In this document: in pieces, positions 44,200-52,555 of the stretch
Position numbering within the stretch: position 1 is the first letter of the stretch
Layout: each line of letters begins with the position of its first letter
From: Lachnospiraceae bacterium NC2008
GTDB taxonomy: Bacteria > Bacillota > Clostridia > Lachnospirales > Lachnospiraceae
Assembly: GCA_000687675.1 (NCBI GenBank)
Contig: JHWS01000001.1
Coordinates: forward strand, 332,771-396,770
Length of the DNA stretch: 64,000 nucleotides
Direction: 5' to 3'
Made by a program: the position numbers and the translations under genes
Notes under the pieces: generated by a model
The model's database searches: none
What the model saw: the letters and a program-made list of their open reading frames with translations, nothing else
What the model was told of the DNA's origin: nothing

Positions 44200-46677
44200 T
44201 TAGTCTGTAATAACGTCTGCAGGTGGATTCTGTGGGTCAGTTGTCTGATTATTAGGGTCAGCCATCTGATTTTCAGCATTCTGAGCTGCTGCTGCCGCTG
44301 CTGCCGCTGCTTCTTCAGCTGCCTGCTTAGCTGCCTTCTCCTGCTCTTTACGAAGCTTTTCTTCTGCATCCTGAGCATTGAACTCTTCGTCCTGAGTAAG
44401 TACGTTATTCTCTCTTTCTTCCTCAGCTAACAGTTCTTCTTCTGTAAGCATACCTGAGTAATACCAAATATCCTTAAATACATTAAGCTCTATTGACTGA
44501 GTAGCAGCTACATAATCATTAGTAAGATCTGATACCATAGCCTCTACATAAGCATCACGCTTATCAGGTGTGTACTGTCTCTGTGCTTCTTCTGTCCAAG
44601 TTGCTTCACCTGTTGAACCGTTGTACTTACACTTATCTGTGATAAAGCTCATGTTATAGAGGGCTGCTCTATGAACAACACCGTCTCTGTTATCAAAGAT
44701 ATCAGTACCAGCCATAAGTCTTGAATCATGCTCGATGTTAAATAAGTTAAGTATAGTTGGAAGAATATCTACGTTACTGCAATATGTATCAACTTCCATA
44801 GGCTCTTTCATACCAGCGTTGTAAATGATACATGTTGACTTGTAGATATCAAAGTTCTCATCCATTGTATAACCAGCAAGCTGATCTCTACCTTCTGTTG
44901 AAAGGTAATATGGATAATGGTCACCAGCAATTACGATAACTGTATTATCAAGCTTACCTGCCTTCTCAAGTTCATCAAGAAGGTATTCCATAGCCTTATC
45001 AAGCTCTGTGTTACATGCAAGATAACCTACAGCTGTTTCTTCTGTAATATTTGTGTTAGGACCAAGTGTATTCTTAACATAATCTATATTCTTTCTATAG
45101 ATGTTGTTAGTAGATGTATATGGGCCATGTCCACTGAATGTCATGTAATATGCATAGAATGGTTCATCACTATTGATGTAATCAGGTATTGACTGCTGCA
45201 TCATCTCAAGGTCAGATGAAGGCCATGTTGTTGTAAATGTCATACCAGAACCCATGAACTTACACTGATATCCAAGGTTTGGCCATGAAAGAATACGTCT
45301 GTAGTACTTACCATAGTAGTTGTGGAAAGCAAGTGTAGTTGTATTCTTATCCTGAAGAGTAAGATCCCCAAGTCCCTGTGGCATAAACTTAGATGCAGAC
45401 TGAGCAAATGAACCTACGTCAGTACCGTTGTTTGCAATACGCGATACATCAGGCCACATACTTGTGTTGAATGCATACTCACCGTTAGTTGTTGTATTCT
45501 TAAAGCTGTTGTAGTAGTTATTAAGAACGATTCCGTTATGTGCCATCTTGTAAAGAGTAGGTGTTACCTCTTCATTACATGCATATGTCCAGAAACTTTC
45601 TCCGCAAATATAGATTAAGTTATATCCCTCAAAATAACCTGTCATTTCATTAGTACATGTAGGCTCTTTTGTAGAATAATACTCAATTAATTTCTTCTCA
45701 TCGTCAGATTCAACAGATGCAAGGACCTTATCAAAATCAATGTCTTCATTAACCCAAGGTTCTCTTACTACCTCAACTGCTGTATCTTCAGAAACAGAGT
45801 TCTTACTAGTTTTATTTTCTGATGTTGTAGATGGATCATCAAGAGAAAGAGCATTCTTATCAATCTCTACAATATCCTCTGCACTGTTACCACCTATACC
45901 AAAGAACTTAGCACCAAGCTCTACAACGTTAGTTGTAAGAGCACCAAGTCTTCCGTATGTTGTATCTGTATCAGCAAGTGTATTAAAGAATAATCTATAC
46001 ACACTAGTTCTACCTGTACCACCAAGTCTAAGAGCACCAATACCGCCTACCCATAAAACAATTACTGAGATAAACGCGAAAAGGTGTACTAATAAACTAT
46101 ATCCCTTAATCTTATCCGGTTTCTTCTTAACACTGAATACAACTGATAAGATAAATGGAATCAGCATAAGTATCATGAATACCAGTGACTTACGGAAGGC
46201 ATTAGGAAGTGCCCATCCAAAGTTACCAATAGCAGCTCCACCCATACCAAGAAGGGCAAGAGAGAATATTGACTGTGAATTGTGATAGAACAATACCTGG
46301 CCAATATAATATGCTGATATAATGAATGACTCTATAGGGAATATAATTCTTGCTGCTGTTCCCTTTTTACCAAATCCTGCGATTGTTGCAAAGAATGCAG
46401 CTTCCGCTGGAATAAATACTAAGAATGTAAGATTTCTAACTTCAATCTTCTTAGAAAAAACAAATCTGAGAAGAAGTTCATCATACGTAAGCATAATAGC
46501 AAATACTGCTAAGTAGAAAAGTGCTACCATAATATGCTGTTTTTTTGTTCTGGATTTGAATTCTTCTGCTCTTGCTTCTTTAAGTTCCTTAATAGCAGTT
46601 TTCTTCTCTTCTTTAGAAAGTTTTGTTTCCTGCTTCTGGTCCTTTTCTAATTCTTTTTCCATTTCTTTCTTACTCAT
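44200..46677 (-). CDS. LTA synthase-like sulfatase-fold membrane protein
   Basis: The 825-residue polyol-phosphate transferase has a charged cytoplasmic N-terminus of about 48 residues. Five or so membrane helices lie between 49 and 215, with an extracellular sulfatase-fold domain at about 345-690. Metal and catalytic residues align with LtaS: Glu360 (ICGESFW), Thr396 (TTTNGEY, where LtaS has KTSDSEF), His452 (FHNYYG) and Asp586-His587 (AGDHYPYY). The C-terminus is odd: about 75 residues rich in Glu, Ala and Gln, with a run of ten alanines, then Pro/Asn/Asp. It starts 29 bases after the transketolase genes, likely in one transcript. It probably polymerises glycerol phosphate from phosphatidylglycerol. 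Confidence 0.88.
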   Translation of the reverse strand: MSKKEMEKELEKDQKQETKLSKEEKKTAIKELKEARAEEFKSRTKKQHIMVALFYLAVFAIMLTYDELLLRFVFSKKIEVRNLTFLVFIPAEAAFFATIAGFGKKGTAARIIFPIESFIISAYYIGQVLFYHNSQSIFSLALLGMGGAAIGNFGWALPNAFRKSLVFMILMLIPFILSVVFSVKKKPDKIKGYSLLVHLFAFISVIVLWVGGIGALRLGGTGRTSVYRLFFNTLADTDTTYGRLGALTTNVVELGAKFFGIGGNSAEDIVEIDKNALSLDDPSTTSENKTSKNSVSEDTAVEVVREPWVNEDIDFDKVLASVESDDEKKLIEYYSTKEPTCTNEMTGYFEGYNLIYICGESFWTYACNEEVTPTLYKMAHNGIVLNNYYNSFKNTTTNGEYAFNTSMWPDVSRIANNGTDVGSFAQSASKFMPQGLGDLTLQDKNTTTLAFHNYYGKYYRRILSWPNLGYQCKFMGSGMTFTTTWPSSDLEMMQQSIPDYINSDEPFYAYYMTFSGHGPYTSTNNIYRKNIDYVKNTLGPNTNITEETAVGYLACNTELDKAMEYLLDELEKAGKLDNTVIVIAGDHYPYYLSTEGRDQLAGYTMDENFDIYKSTCIIYNAGMKEPMEVDTYCSNVDILPTILNLFNIEHDSRLMAGTDIFDNRDGVVHRAALYNMSFITDKCKYNGSTGEATWTEEAQRQYTPDKRDAYVEAMVSDLTNDYVAATQSIELNVFKDIWYYSGMLTEEELLAEEERENNVLTQDEEFNAQDAEEKLRKEQEKAAKQAAEEAAAAAAAAAQNAENQMADPNNQTTDPQNPPADVITD

Positions 46678-46706
46678 TTTTAAAACATACCTCTTAAGGT
46701 CTGCTC

Positions 46707-47657
46707 TTATTTAAGAGTAGACATATAATCTTTAACCTGCGCGTATACTCCATTGCCGTCAAGCTTATATTTTTCCATAAGTCCGCCAGCTGGGCCTGAC
46801 TCACCAAATACATCCTGAACGCCAATCTTCTTAACTCTAACTGGGTACTTCTCACAAAGTACATCGCAAACAGCACTTCCAAGGCCACCTATTACAGAGT
46901 GTTCCTCAAGAGTAACAACTACTCCTGTCTTCTTTGCTGTTTCTACTATAATATCTTCATCTATAGGTTTAATTGTATGAATATCAATTACTTCAGCATC
47001 AATACCATCTGCTTCAAGCATCTTTGCTGCCTTAATTGCACTATCAACCATAACACCAGAAGCAATAAGGCTGACATCCTTACCTTCCTTAACCTTGATA
47101 CCCTTGCCCCACTCAAATTTGTAAGTCTCAGGATCATTGATTACTGGAACAGCTGCTCTACCAAGTCTCATATATACTGGGCCTTCATACTTAGCTGCTG
47201 CTCTAACTGCTGCCTTAGCTTCTATATCATCTGCTGGACACATAACAACCATACCTGGGATAGCTCTCATAAGGGCTATATCCTCGATACACTGATGTGA
47301 TGCACCATCTTCACCAACTGTAATACCAGCGTGTGAAGCACAAATCTTAACATTTAACTTTGGATAACCGATACTGTTACGAATCTGCTCGTAGCTTCTA
47401 CCTGTAGCAAACATAGCAAATGAGCTAACAAATACTGTCTTACCACATGATGCAAGACCAGCTGCTATACCCATCATATTAGCTTCTGCAATACCTGTAT
47501 CGATAAATCTCTCTGGAAATTCTTTAGCAAATATTGAAGTTTTTGTTGCTGCAGAAAGGTCAGCATCCATAACATATATATCTGGATTCTCATGTCCAAG
47601 CTCTGCAAGAGTCTTTCCGTAGCTTTCTCTTGTAGCAATCTTCTTTACTTCTTCCAT
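46707..47657 (-). CDS. Transketolase, C-terminal half
   Basis: The 316-residue protein has the pyrimidine-binding and C-terminal domains of transketolase (KIATRESYGKTLAELGHENP; MDADLSAATKTSIFAKEFPERFIDTGIAEANMMGIA). It forms the enzyme with the product of the gene just upstream. The split form is natural in many Clostridia, archaea and others; both pieces are full and start properly. It therefore is not a frameshift. The ATG overlaps the stop of the first half by one base (TAATG). It acts in the non-oxidative pentose phosphate pathway, supplying pentoses and erythrose 4-phosphate for the aromatic pathway. Confidence 0.95.
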   Translation of the reverse strand: MEEVKKIATRESYGKTLAELGHENPDIYVMDADLSAATKTSIFAKEFPERFIDTGIAEANMMGIAAGLASCGKTVFVSSFAMFATGRSYEQIRNSIGYPKLNVKICASHAGITVGEDGASHQCIEDIALMRAIPGMVVMCPADDIEAKAAVRAAAKYEGPVYMRLGRAAVPVINDPETYKFEWGKGIKVKEGKDVSLIASGVMVDSAIKAAKMLEADGIDAEVIDIHTIKPIDEDIIVETAKKTGVVVTLEEHSVIGGLGSAVCDVLCEKYPVRVKKIGVQDVFGESGPAGGLMEKYKLDGNGVYAQVKDYMSTLK

Positions 47658-48472
47658 TATTTAGCCTCCAATTCTGCCATAGCCTTTTCAAATTCTTCGT
47701 CGTTGGTTGCTTTACCATGCCATGAAGCATTGTTTTCCATAAATGAAACGCCCTTACCCTTGATACTCTTTGCAAGGATACATACTGGCTTGCCTTTAAC
47801 TTCCTTAGCCTTGTTAAATGCTTCTCTAAGGGAATCAAAATCATGAGCATCTACGTTAAATACTTCGAAGTTAAATGCCTCGAACTTCTTATCTATAGGA
47901 TATGGTGAACAAACGTCTTCAACATTACCATCAATCTGAAGACCATTGTTATCAACTATAACAACAAGGTTATCAAGTTTCTTTGCACCTGCAAACATAG
48001 CAGCTTCCCAAACCTGACCTTCCTGAATCTCACCATCACCAAGAAGTGCATATGTTCTATATGACTTCTTATCAAATTTAGCTGCAAGAGCCATACCTAC
48101 TGCAGTTGAAAGTCCCTGTCCAAGTGAACCTGTTGACATATCAACGCCTGGTGTATGTTTCATACTTGGATGTCCCTGAAGATATGAACCTATCTTTCTA
48201 AGTGTAAGAAGGTCTTCTCTTGGGAAGAATCCACGAAGTGCAAGTGCTGCATAAAGACCAGGTGCTGTGTGACCTTTTGATAATACAAAACGATCTCTAT
48301 CTGGATTTTTAGGATTCTTAGGATTTACATTTAATTCTTCAAAATATAAATATGTAAAGATATCAGCTGCTGATAATGATCCACCTGGGTGACCACACTT
48401 TGCAGCGTGAGTAGATTTAATAATTTCCTTACGGACTTCATTCGCAAGTCTTTGAAGTTCCTTGTTTTCCAT
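47657..48472 (-). CDS. Transketolase, N-terminal half
   Basis: The 271-residue thiamine-diphosphate-binding half of a split transketolase. KCGHPGGSLSAADIFTYLYF starts the domain. GDGEIQEGQVWEAAMFAG with VDNNGLQIDG gives the Mg-ThDP motif. ATG 48472 is chosen over one four codons earlier because GGAGG lies five bases before it. A promoter TTGCAT-16-TAAAAT (48542-48569) lies upstream. The order N-half, C-half, LTA synthase suggests one transcript. Confidence 0.95.
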   Translation of the reverse strand: MENKELQRLANEVRKEIIKSTHAAKCGHPGGSLSAADIFTYLYFEELNVNPKNPKNPDRDRFVLSKGHTAPGLYAALALRGFFPREDLLTLRKIGSYLQGHPSMKHTPGVDMSTGSLGQGLSTAVGMALAAKFDKKSYRTYALLGDGEIQEGQVWEAAMFAGAKKLDNLVVIVDNNGLQIDGNVEDVCSPYPIDKKFEAFNFEVFNVDAHDFDSLREAFNKAKEVKGKPVCILAKSIKGKGVSFMENNASWHGKATNDEEFEKAMAELEAK

Positions 48473-48541
48473 AGCATCCTCCATAAAATATCAAGCCAAA
48501 AACGCCACTCTATCTCCATTATCTTTATAAGTGACCAAATA

Positions 48542-48569
48542 ATTTTAACATATCTTGCAAACTATGCAA
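48542..48569 (-). promoter_or_regulatory. Promoter of the transketolase genes
   Basis: Minus-strand TTGCAT (48564-48569), 16-base spacer, TAAAAT (48542-48547). The rest of the AT-rich gap up to 48718 shows nothing else definite. Confidence 0.45.
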
Positions 48570-48718
48570 CCGACAAAGTATCCAATAAACTATCCCTATA
48601 TAGTGTCCACAGCATTAAAAATGCCCACTAAGTCAATTTGAAAGTTTGTCTTCTTTCATTTAACTAGCAGGCACATAATATATCCTATAACTTATATTTT
48701 TCTAAACAATTAAAAAAG

Positions 48719-49114
48719 TTATTTCTTTTTCTTTCTTTTTATACCACCTTGAAAAAATGCAGCAACTATCATCTCAGCATATTTCACAATTATTCCCCTT
48801 GTATCTTCACAAGCATAACATAACTCAACTGACTTTCTTCCTTCAATATCATCTGGTTTTATTGTTTTCAATGGTTCTAGCATGTAATCTAGGGATATAT
48901 TTAATTTTTCCGATATTTTCACTGCTACATCAATGCTAATAGGATGCACTCCTTGCTCAGCAACTCCAACAGTAGCTACAGAAACATCAACTGCTTCCGC
49001 AAGTTCTTCTTGAGTTAACCCAAGCATCTTCCTTCTTTCTCGAATTAGTTCCCCTATTTTAACAAGTCGATCATCTTTTTTCTTTTTAATTTTTGACATT
49101 TTAGTTGAAGCCAT
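48719..49114 (-). CDS. XRE-family transcriptional regulator
   Basis: The 131-residue protein has a Lys-rich N-terminal tail (MASTKMSKIKKKKDDR) and a Cro/CI-type helix-turn-helix at about 17-75 (IRERRKMLGLTQEELAEAVDVSVATVGVAEQG). The C-terminal region is short, contains two Cys and ends in a run of lysines. No peptidase or sensor domain. The upstream intergenic region is packed with palindromes that could be its operators. The gene is AT-rich and sits between housekeeping blocks, so it may be an acquired regulator. What it controls is unknown; the divergent gene at 49460 is the natural candidate. Confidence 0.85.
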   Translation of the reverse strand: MASTKMSKIKKKKDDRLVKIGELIRERRKMLGLTQEELAEAVDVSVATVGVAEQGVHPISIDVAVKISEKLNISLDYMLEPLKTIKPDDIEGRKSVELCYACEDTRGIIVKYAEMIVAAFFQGGIKRKKKK

Positions 49115-49141
49115 TCCTGCAACCTCTCGTCATGAATTATA

Positions 49142-49367
49142 TATGCCTGAATCAGACCTGAATCAGGCATATACACCATCATGACCATGATGTCTGAATA
49201 TTGAAAAAATGGAATTCACAGCGATCTGCTGTAGCCTGATATTTTTAGTCTGACACCTATAAAAGGTTTTGTGATTTTAATTCCACGATTATTATTATCT
49301 AACTATTATGGTAAACCTTACAGCTAGCATGCTAGTATTTTTTCGACTAAAACTACTAGCATGCTAG
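49142..49367. promoter_or_regulatory. Palindrome-rich operator region between XRE and cNMP-domain genes
   Basis: Two groups are seen. Near the XRE gene, CTGAATCAG occurs twice separated by AC, within TATATGCC...GGCATATA arms, followed by CATCATG-AC-CATGATG. Nearer the plus-strand gene, the perfect 12-bp palindrome CTAGCATGCTAG occurs at 49324-49335 and again at 49356-49367, centres 32 bases (about three helical turns) apart, flanked by matching TA arms. The pair lies about 68 and 100 bases upstream of the predicted start of the plus-strand transcript. Likely dimer sites for one or two regulators. Confidence 0.6.
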
Positions 49368-49394
49368 TAGTTAGTCCTATACGCCTTGTATTTC

Positions 49395-49423
49395 TTGCAT
49401 TTTAGACAACATTTTCATAAAAT
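49395..49423 (+). promoter_or_regulatory. Promoter of the cNMP-domain gene
   Basis: TTGCAT (49395-49400), 17-base spacer, TAAAAT (49418-49423), 36 bases before the ATG. Confidence 0.6.
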
Positions 49424-49459
49424 ATATTTGTTGGGGATTACAGAAACGAGGCGGGTTAT

Positions 49460-51730
49460 ATGCAAACAAAAGTATTCAAAAAAGGCGATATTATACATAA
49501 AAGTGGAGATATAGCCGAATCACTTCTTCTTGTTGTAAAAGGAAGCGTACAGATTAACATCGGTAATGTTAATGTTGAGCTTAAAAAAGGGTCTATTCTT
49601 GGCCTTCTTGAGTCAGCTGGCGCCCCTTATTCTTACGACTACACAGCTCTTGAAGACACAATATGCACAGTGTATCCATTTACCCGTTTTTCTGATGTAG
49701 ATAAGATTGTAGAGGATAGCTTTTCTACCTGCGACGTGCTTATAACAGCATTTGCATCTACTATGGTATCTTTAGCTACCAAGTACCGCCGCATGCGAAA
49801 GGAATGTGACAACGTATTTAATACAATTAAGTCTTCATACCAGAAATACAAAGAGATCTGTTCTACATACAATTTTGAAATACAATCATTTCCATTTTTA
49901 GAGACAACTTCTGAGTTCGTCCCTTCTAAAGAAATGCCAGACTGGGTATCTGACTTTTATGACCAGCTTGAAATTATGCCAAAAGAATTTAAGATAGGTT
50001 ATTTCTCTGCCCACACTTCACTTGTAACAGCTACACTTTGGGAAGCTGCATCACATGCATCGCTTTATTTGTCCCTTTGCGACCAGCTTAATTCATATGC
50101 TAATGAAAGCTTAGCAGCTTATTTTGATACATCATCAGGTGACATTATCGACCTCTATGTAAATCTATATACTAAGGCCAAGTCTTCTGATGCACCTTTA
50201 TACATATATTCCGATATTGATAATGCAGTTAACCTCTTCTTTAACGGACTTGCAGGTGTATCCTTCGTTTCTGATGCGAAGCTCCTTGAAAAGAGAGACT
50301 ACTATGACAGCATTACAGAAGATAATCAGGAAATAACAGAGGCTATATCTGATTCAGGTCTTGATGAGATTACAGGTTCCCTTGATAAGATACTTGCCTA
50401 TGCTTCTATGGATGAGGCTGAAGAAGAAAGATTCAAAGAGCTTGTTTCAGAGTATAAGATGCTCCATGATAAAAACTCTCTTGATGATGATGTTAGAAAA
50501 CTTAGAAATGACTTAGCAAAATATTTCTTTGATATCTATGAGGCAGCTATTGTATCGGCATTCGAATCAACTAACGTTCCTACTATATTAAAGATGTTCT
50601 TCTACTTCGGATATATGGATGAGGACCTTGTTGGCAAGGAAAATGCCCTTAAACTATATAAATTAGTTGAAACACTTGAAAAATCTTCATCAGACACAGT
50701 TCTTACCGCTTACGACTGGCTTTACAAGATATACACTGGCCAGGAAGAACCATCTAAGAACGAGTTCGAATTAACATATCCAGCATTTTTAAAAGAACAG
50801 AAGTCTAGTGGCTATATCACAGAAGAAATGATGGAAAGATACCTTAATTCCAATAAGGAGAAGCTTCGTTTTGAGCTTAGAAACTTCTTTAAACTTGGAC
50901 TTAAGATTACATCACCTAGACCAACAACATTCTGCCCTATACTTTCAGACCACAATATTATTAAACCTCTTGAAGATATTATGGTTACTGCTGACGCAGT
51001 TATGAATAACTGGGATGCAATTAGAGATATTGATTATTCCCTTTTCTATAGAGAATGTTCTCTTCAGGCTCCAGAATATGGTATAGCCAGAGAGCCTATC
51101 CAACTTGAGGTATTCCCTTATGTTGTTCTTATGCCTTCTATCGGACAAAGGGCTTCACTTTGGCAGGAAACAAGTTCTGTTAGAAGAGACAGCCGTGGAC
51201 GCATCGTAGTGCCTATCTTTGCCAACGAAGATTTGCTTAGCCTTCAGATGAAGGTTGCCGGCGACTTTAGATGGGAGCTTTGTAAGAGAATCCAGGGTTC
51301 AAGATGGAACGATGTTACAGACCGGTCACTTACCAGTGAATACTTTGACTACTTACAGTTCTATAGAAAGAACAGCGACCTGTCCTCAGACGCAAAAGAA
51401 AAAATAAGAAATGCTATAACTAACGCAAAGAACAGTTTTAAAAATGTATTTATAGTTGATTACATTATATGGCTTAAGTATGAGTCGGGAGGTTCTCCTA
51501 GACTTAACAAGGTATCTAAGGCTATCTTATTTACCTATTGTCCATTTGCTAAGAAGTACAGGGATAAACTTAAGAGTAACCCTATGTACGCAGATATAAT
51601 TAACAGGCACGAGGCTATGTGTGCAAAGAAGACTAAGGGGCTTGAGCTTCATTACAACAAGGTAGCTGCTGCCAATGATGGCAGGTTGCCGGAGGAAATA
51701 AAAAAATATATAGAATTTTACAGTTTATGA
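49460..51730 (+). CDS. Cyclic-nucleotide-domain protein with large unknown C-terminal region
   Basis: The 756-residue protein has an N-terminal cyclic-nucleotide-binding-like beta barrel (about 1-110; FKKGDIIHKSGDIAESLLLV, KGSILGLLES). It lacks the DNA-binding helix-turn-helix of Crp proteins. The rest (about 110-756) is a helical, largely acidic region that I cannot place, with no membrane segments. Conserved-looking stretches include EVFPYVVLMPSIGQRASLWQ and GRIVVPIFANEDL near 560-610. The latter area may be a small catalytic or binding domain. GAGGCGGG precedes the ATG. The following membrane protein (41 bases on) is probably in the same transcript. A signalling or effector role is inferred only. 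Confidence 0.7.
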   Translation: MQTKVFKKGDIIHKSGDIAESLLLVVKGSVQINIGNVNVELKKGSILGLLESAGAPYSYDYTALEDTICTVYPFTRFSDVDKIVEDSFSTCDVLITAFASTMVSLATKYRRMRKECDNVFNTIKSSYQKYKEICSTYNFEIQSFPFLETTSEFVPSKEMPDWVSDFYDQLEIMPKEFKIGYFSAHTSLVTATLWEAASHASLYLSLCDQLNSYANESLAAYFDTSSGDIIDLYVNLYTKAKSSDAPLYIYSDIDNAVNLFFNGLAGVSFVSDAKLLEKRDYYDSITEDNQEITEAISDSGLDEITGSLDKILAYASMDEAEEERFKELVSEYKMLHDKNSLDDDVRKLRNDLAKYFFDIYEAAIVSAFESTNVPTILKMFFYFGYMDEDLVGKENALKLYKLVETLEKSSSDTVLTAYDWLYKIYTGQEEPSKNEFELTYPAFLKEQKSSGYITEEMMERYLNSNKEKLRFELRNFFKLGLKITSPRPTTFCPILSDHNIIKPLEDIMVTADAVMNNWDAIRDIDYSLFYRECSLQAPEYGIAREPIQLEVFPYVVLMPSIGQRASLWQETSSVRRDSRGRIVVPIFANEDLLSLQMKVAGDFRWELCKRIQGSRWNDVTDRSLTSEYFDYLQFYRKNSDLSSDAKEKIRNAITNAKNSFKNVFIVDYIIWLKYESGGSPRLNKVSKAILFTYCPFAKKYRDKLKSNPMYADIINRHEAMCAKKTKGLELHYNKVAAANDGRLPEEIKKYIEFYSL

Positions 51731-51771
51731 TATGTATATAGTTTTATGAAAATGTATAAGGGGGTATAAGT

Positions 51772-52485
51772 ATGGATAATAATTATAATGGGGATAATAA
51801 CTTTAATTATAATGTAAATAACCAATTTAATACTGATAGAGATAACCCGGGCAGCATATACAACAGCCCGCCTGTTAACAATGATATCTACAGACAAAAC
51901 GGTTTTGAACCTCCTAAAAGGGGTGCTATAAAAGGATTTGATATCGATAAGATACTTAATGATTCAACCATGCTTAAAATAATGGCAGTTAAAGGTATAG
52001 TCTCTTCCGTAATTATGATTTTTGTCTGTATTACAGCCTTTCGCTCAAGAATGTTTAATGTCATGATTGAAAGTAAGGACCCGGTTATGGAAACCTTTTT
52101 TCATGGATTTAAAACACTTCTTTTGATTTTAATTGTTATGGGCGCTCTCTCGCTCATACGCCATGGTTTATCTCTTTATATTCAGATTTCAGGCAACGAA
52201 GATACCAGATGGGGTAGAAAATATCTATTACTTACAAGTGTTTTAGCTGCCAATGCCCAAAGACTTATTCAATTAGTAATGGGCGGGTTATTTGTAGCAT
52301 TTTCTCTTTTTGCATTTATCGATGGTCCTAATATGCTTGCAGAAGGGAACACTGTTACAGAACTTTATATTGTATCAGGTATATTCACATTAGCAGGCCT
52401 TGGGCTTATTATATCTGCAGTAATAGGTATCATTCGAAGCATAAGATATTATCTCGAAAAGCTTCGCGAAGAAGATATGAATTAA
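51772..52485 (+). CDS. Predicted four-helix membrane protein, Asn-rich N-terminus
   Basis: Unrecognised 237-residue protein. The first 45 or so residues are Asn-rich and disordered (MDNNYNGDNNFNYNVNNQF), then four hydrophobic helices at about 73-92, 110-132, 160-182 and 198-218. The tail is basic then acidic (RSIRYYLEKLREEDMN). AGGGGGT precedes the ATG. It lies 41 bases after the cyclic-nucleotide-domain gene on the same strand and ends at a strong terminator, so the two probably form a unit in which this protein is the membrane partner. Confidence 0.7.
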   Translation: MDNNYNGDNNFNYNVNNQFNTDRDNPGSIYNSPPVNNDIYRQNGFEPPKRGAIKGFDIDKILNDSTMLKIMAVKGIVSSVIMIFVCITAFRSRMFNVMIESKDPVMETFFHGFKTLLLILIVMGALSLIRHGLSLYIQISGNEDTRWGRKYLLLTSVLAANAQRLIQLVMGGLFVAFSLFAFIDGPNMLAEGNTVTELYIVSGIFTLAGLGLIISAVIGIIRSIRYYLEKLREEDMN

Positions 52486-52505
52486 TGTAACATTATATAA
52501 ATAAC

Positions 52506-52538
52506 AAAATCCGCAGTAAACACTGCGGATTTCTTATT
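52506..52538 (+). terminator. Terminator between the membrane protein and clpA
   Basis: Stem ATCCGCAGT-AAAC-ACTGCGGAT followed by TTCTTATTT. It lies between convergent genes and could act in both directions. Confidence 0.8.
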
Positions 52539-52555
52539 TATCAGCTCTAATTTCG

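Noticed and set aside
46707..48472. Frameshifted or broken transketolase
   Set aside because: Both halves have proper starts, a TAATG junction and complete domains. The split form is standard in many Clostridia.
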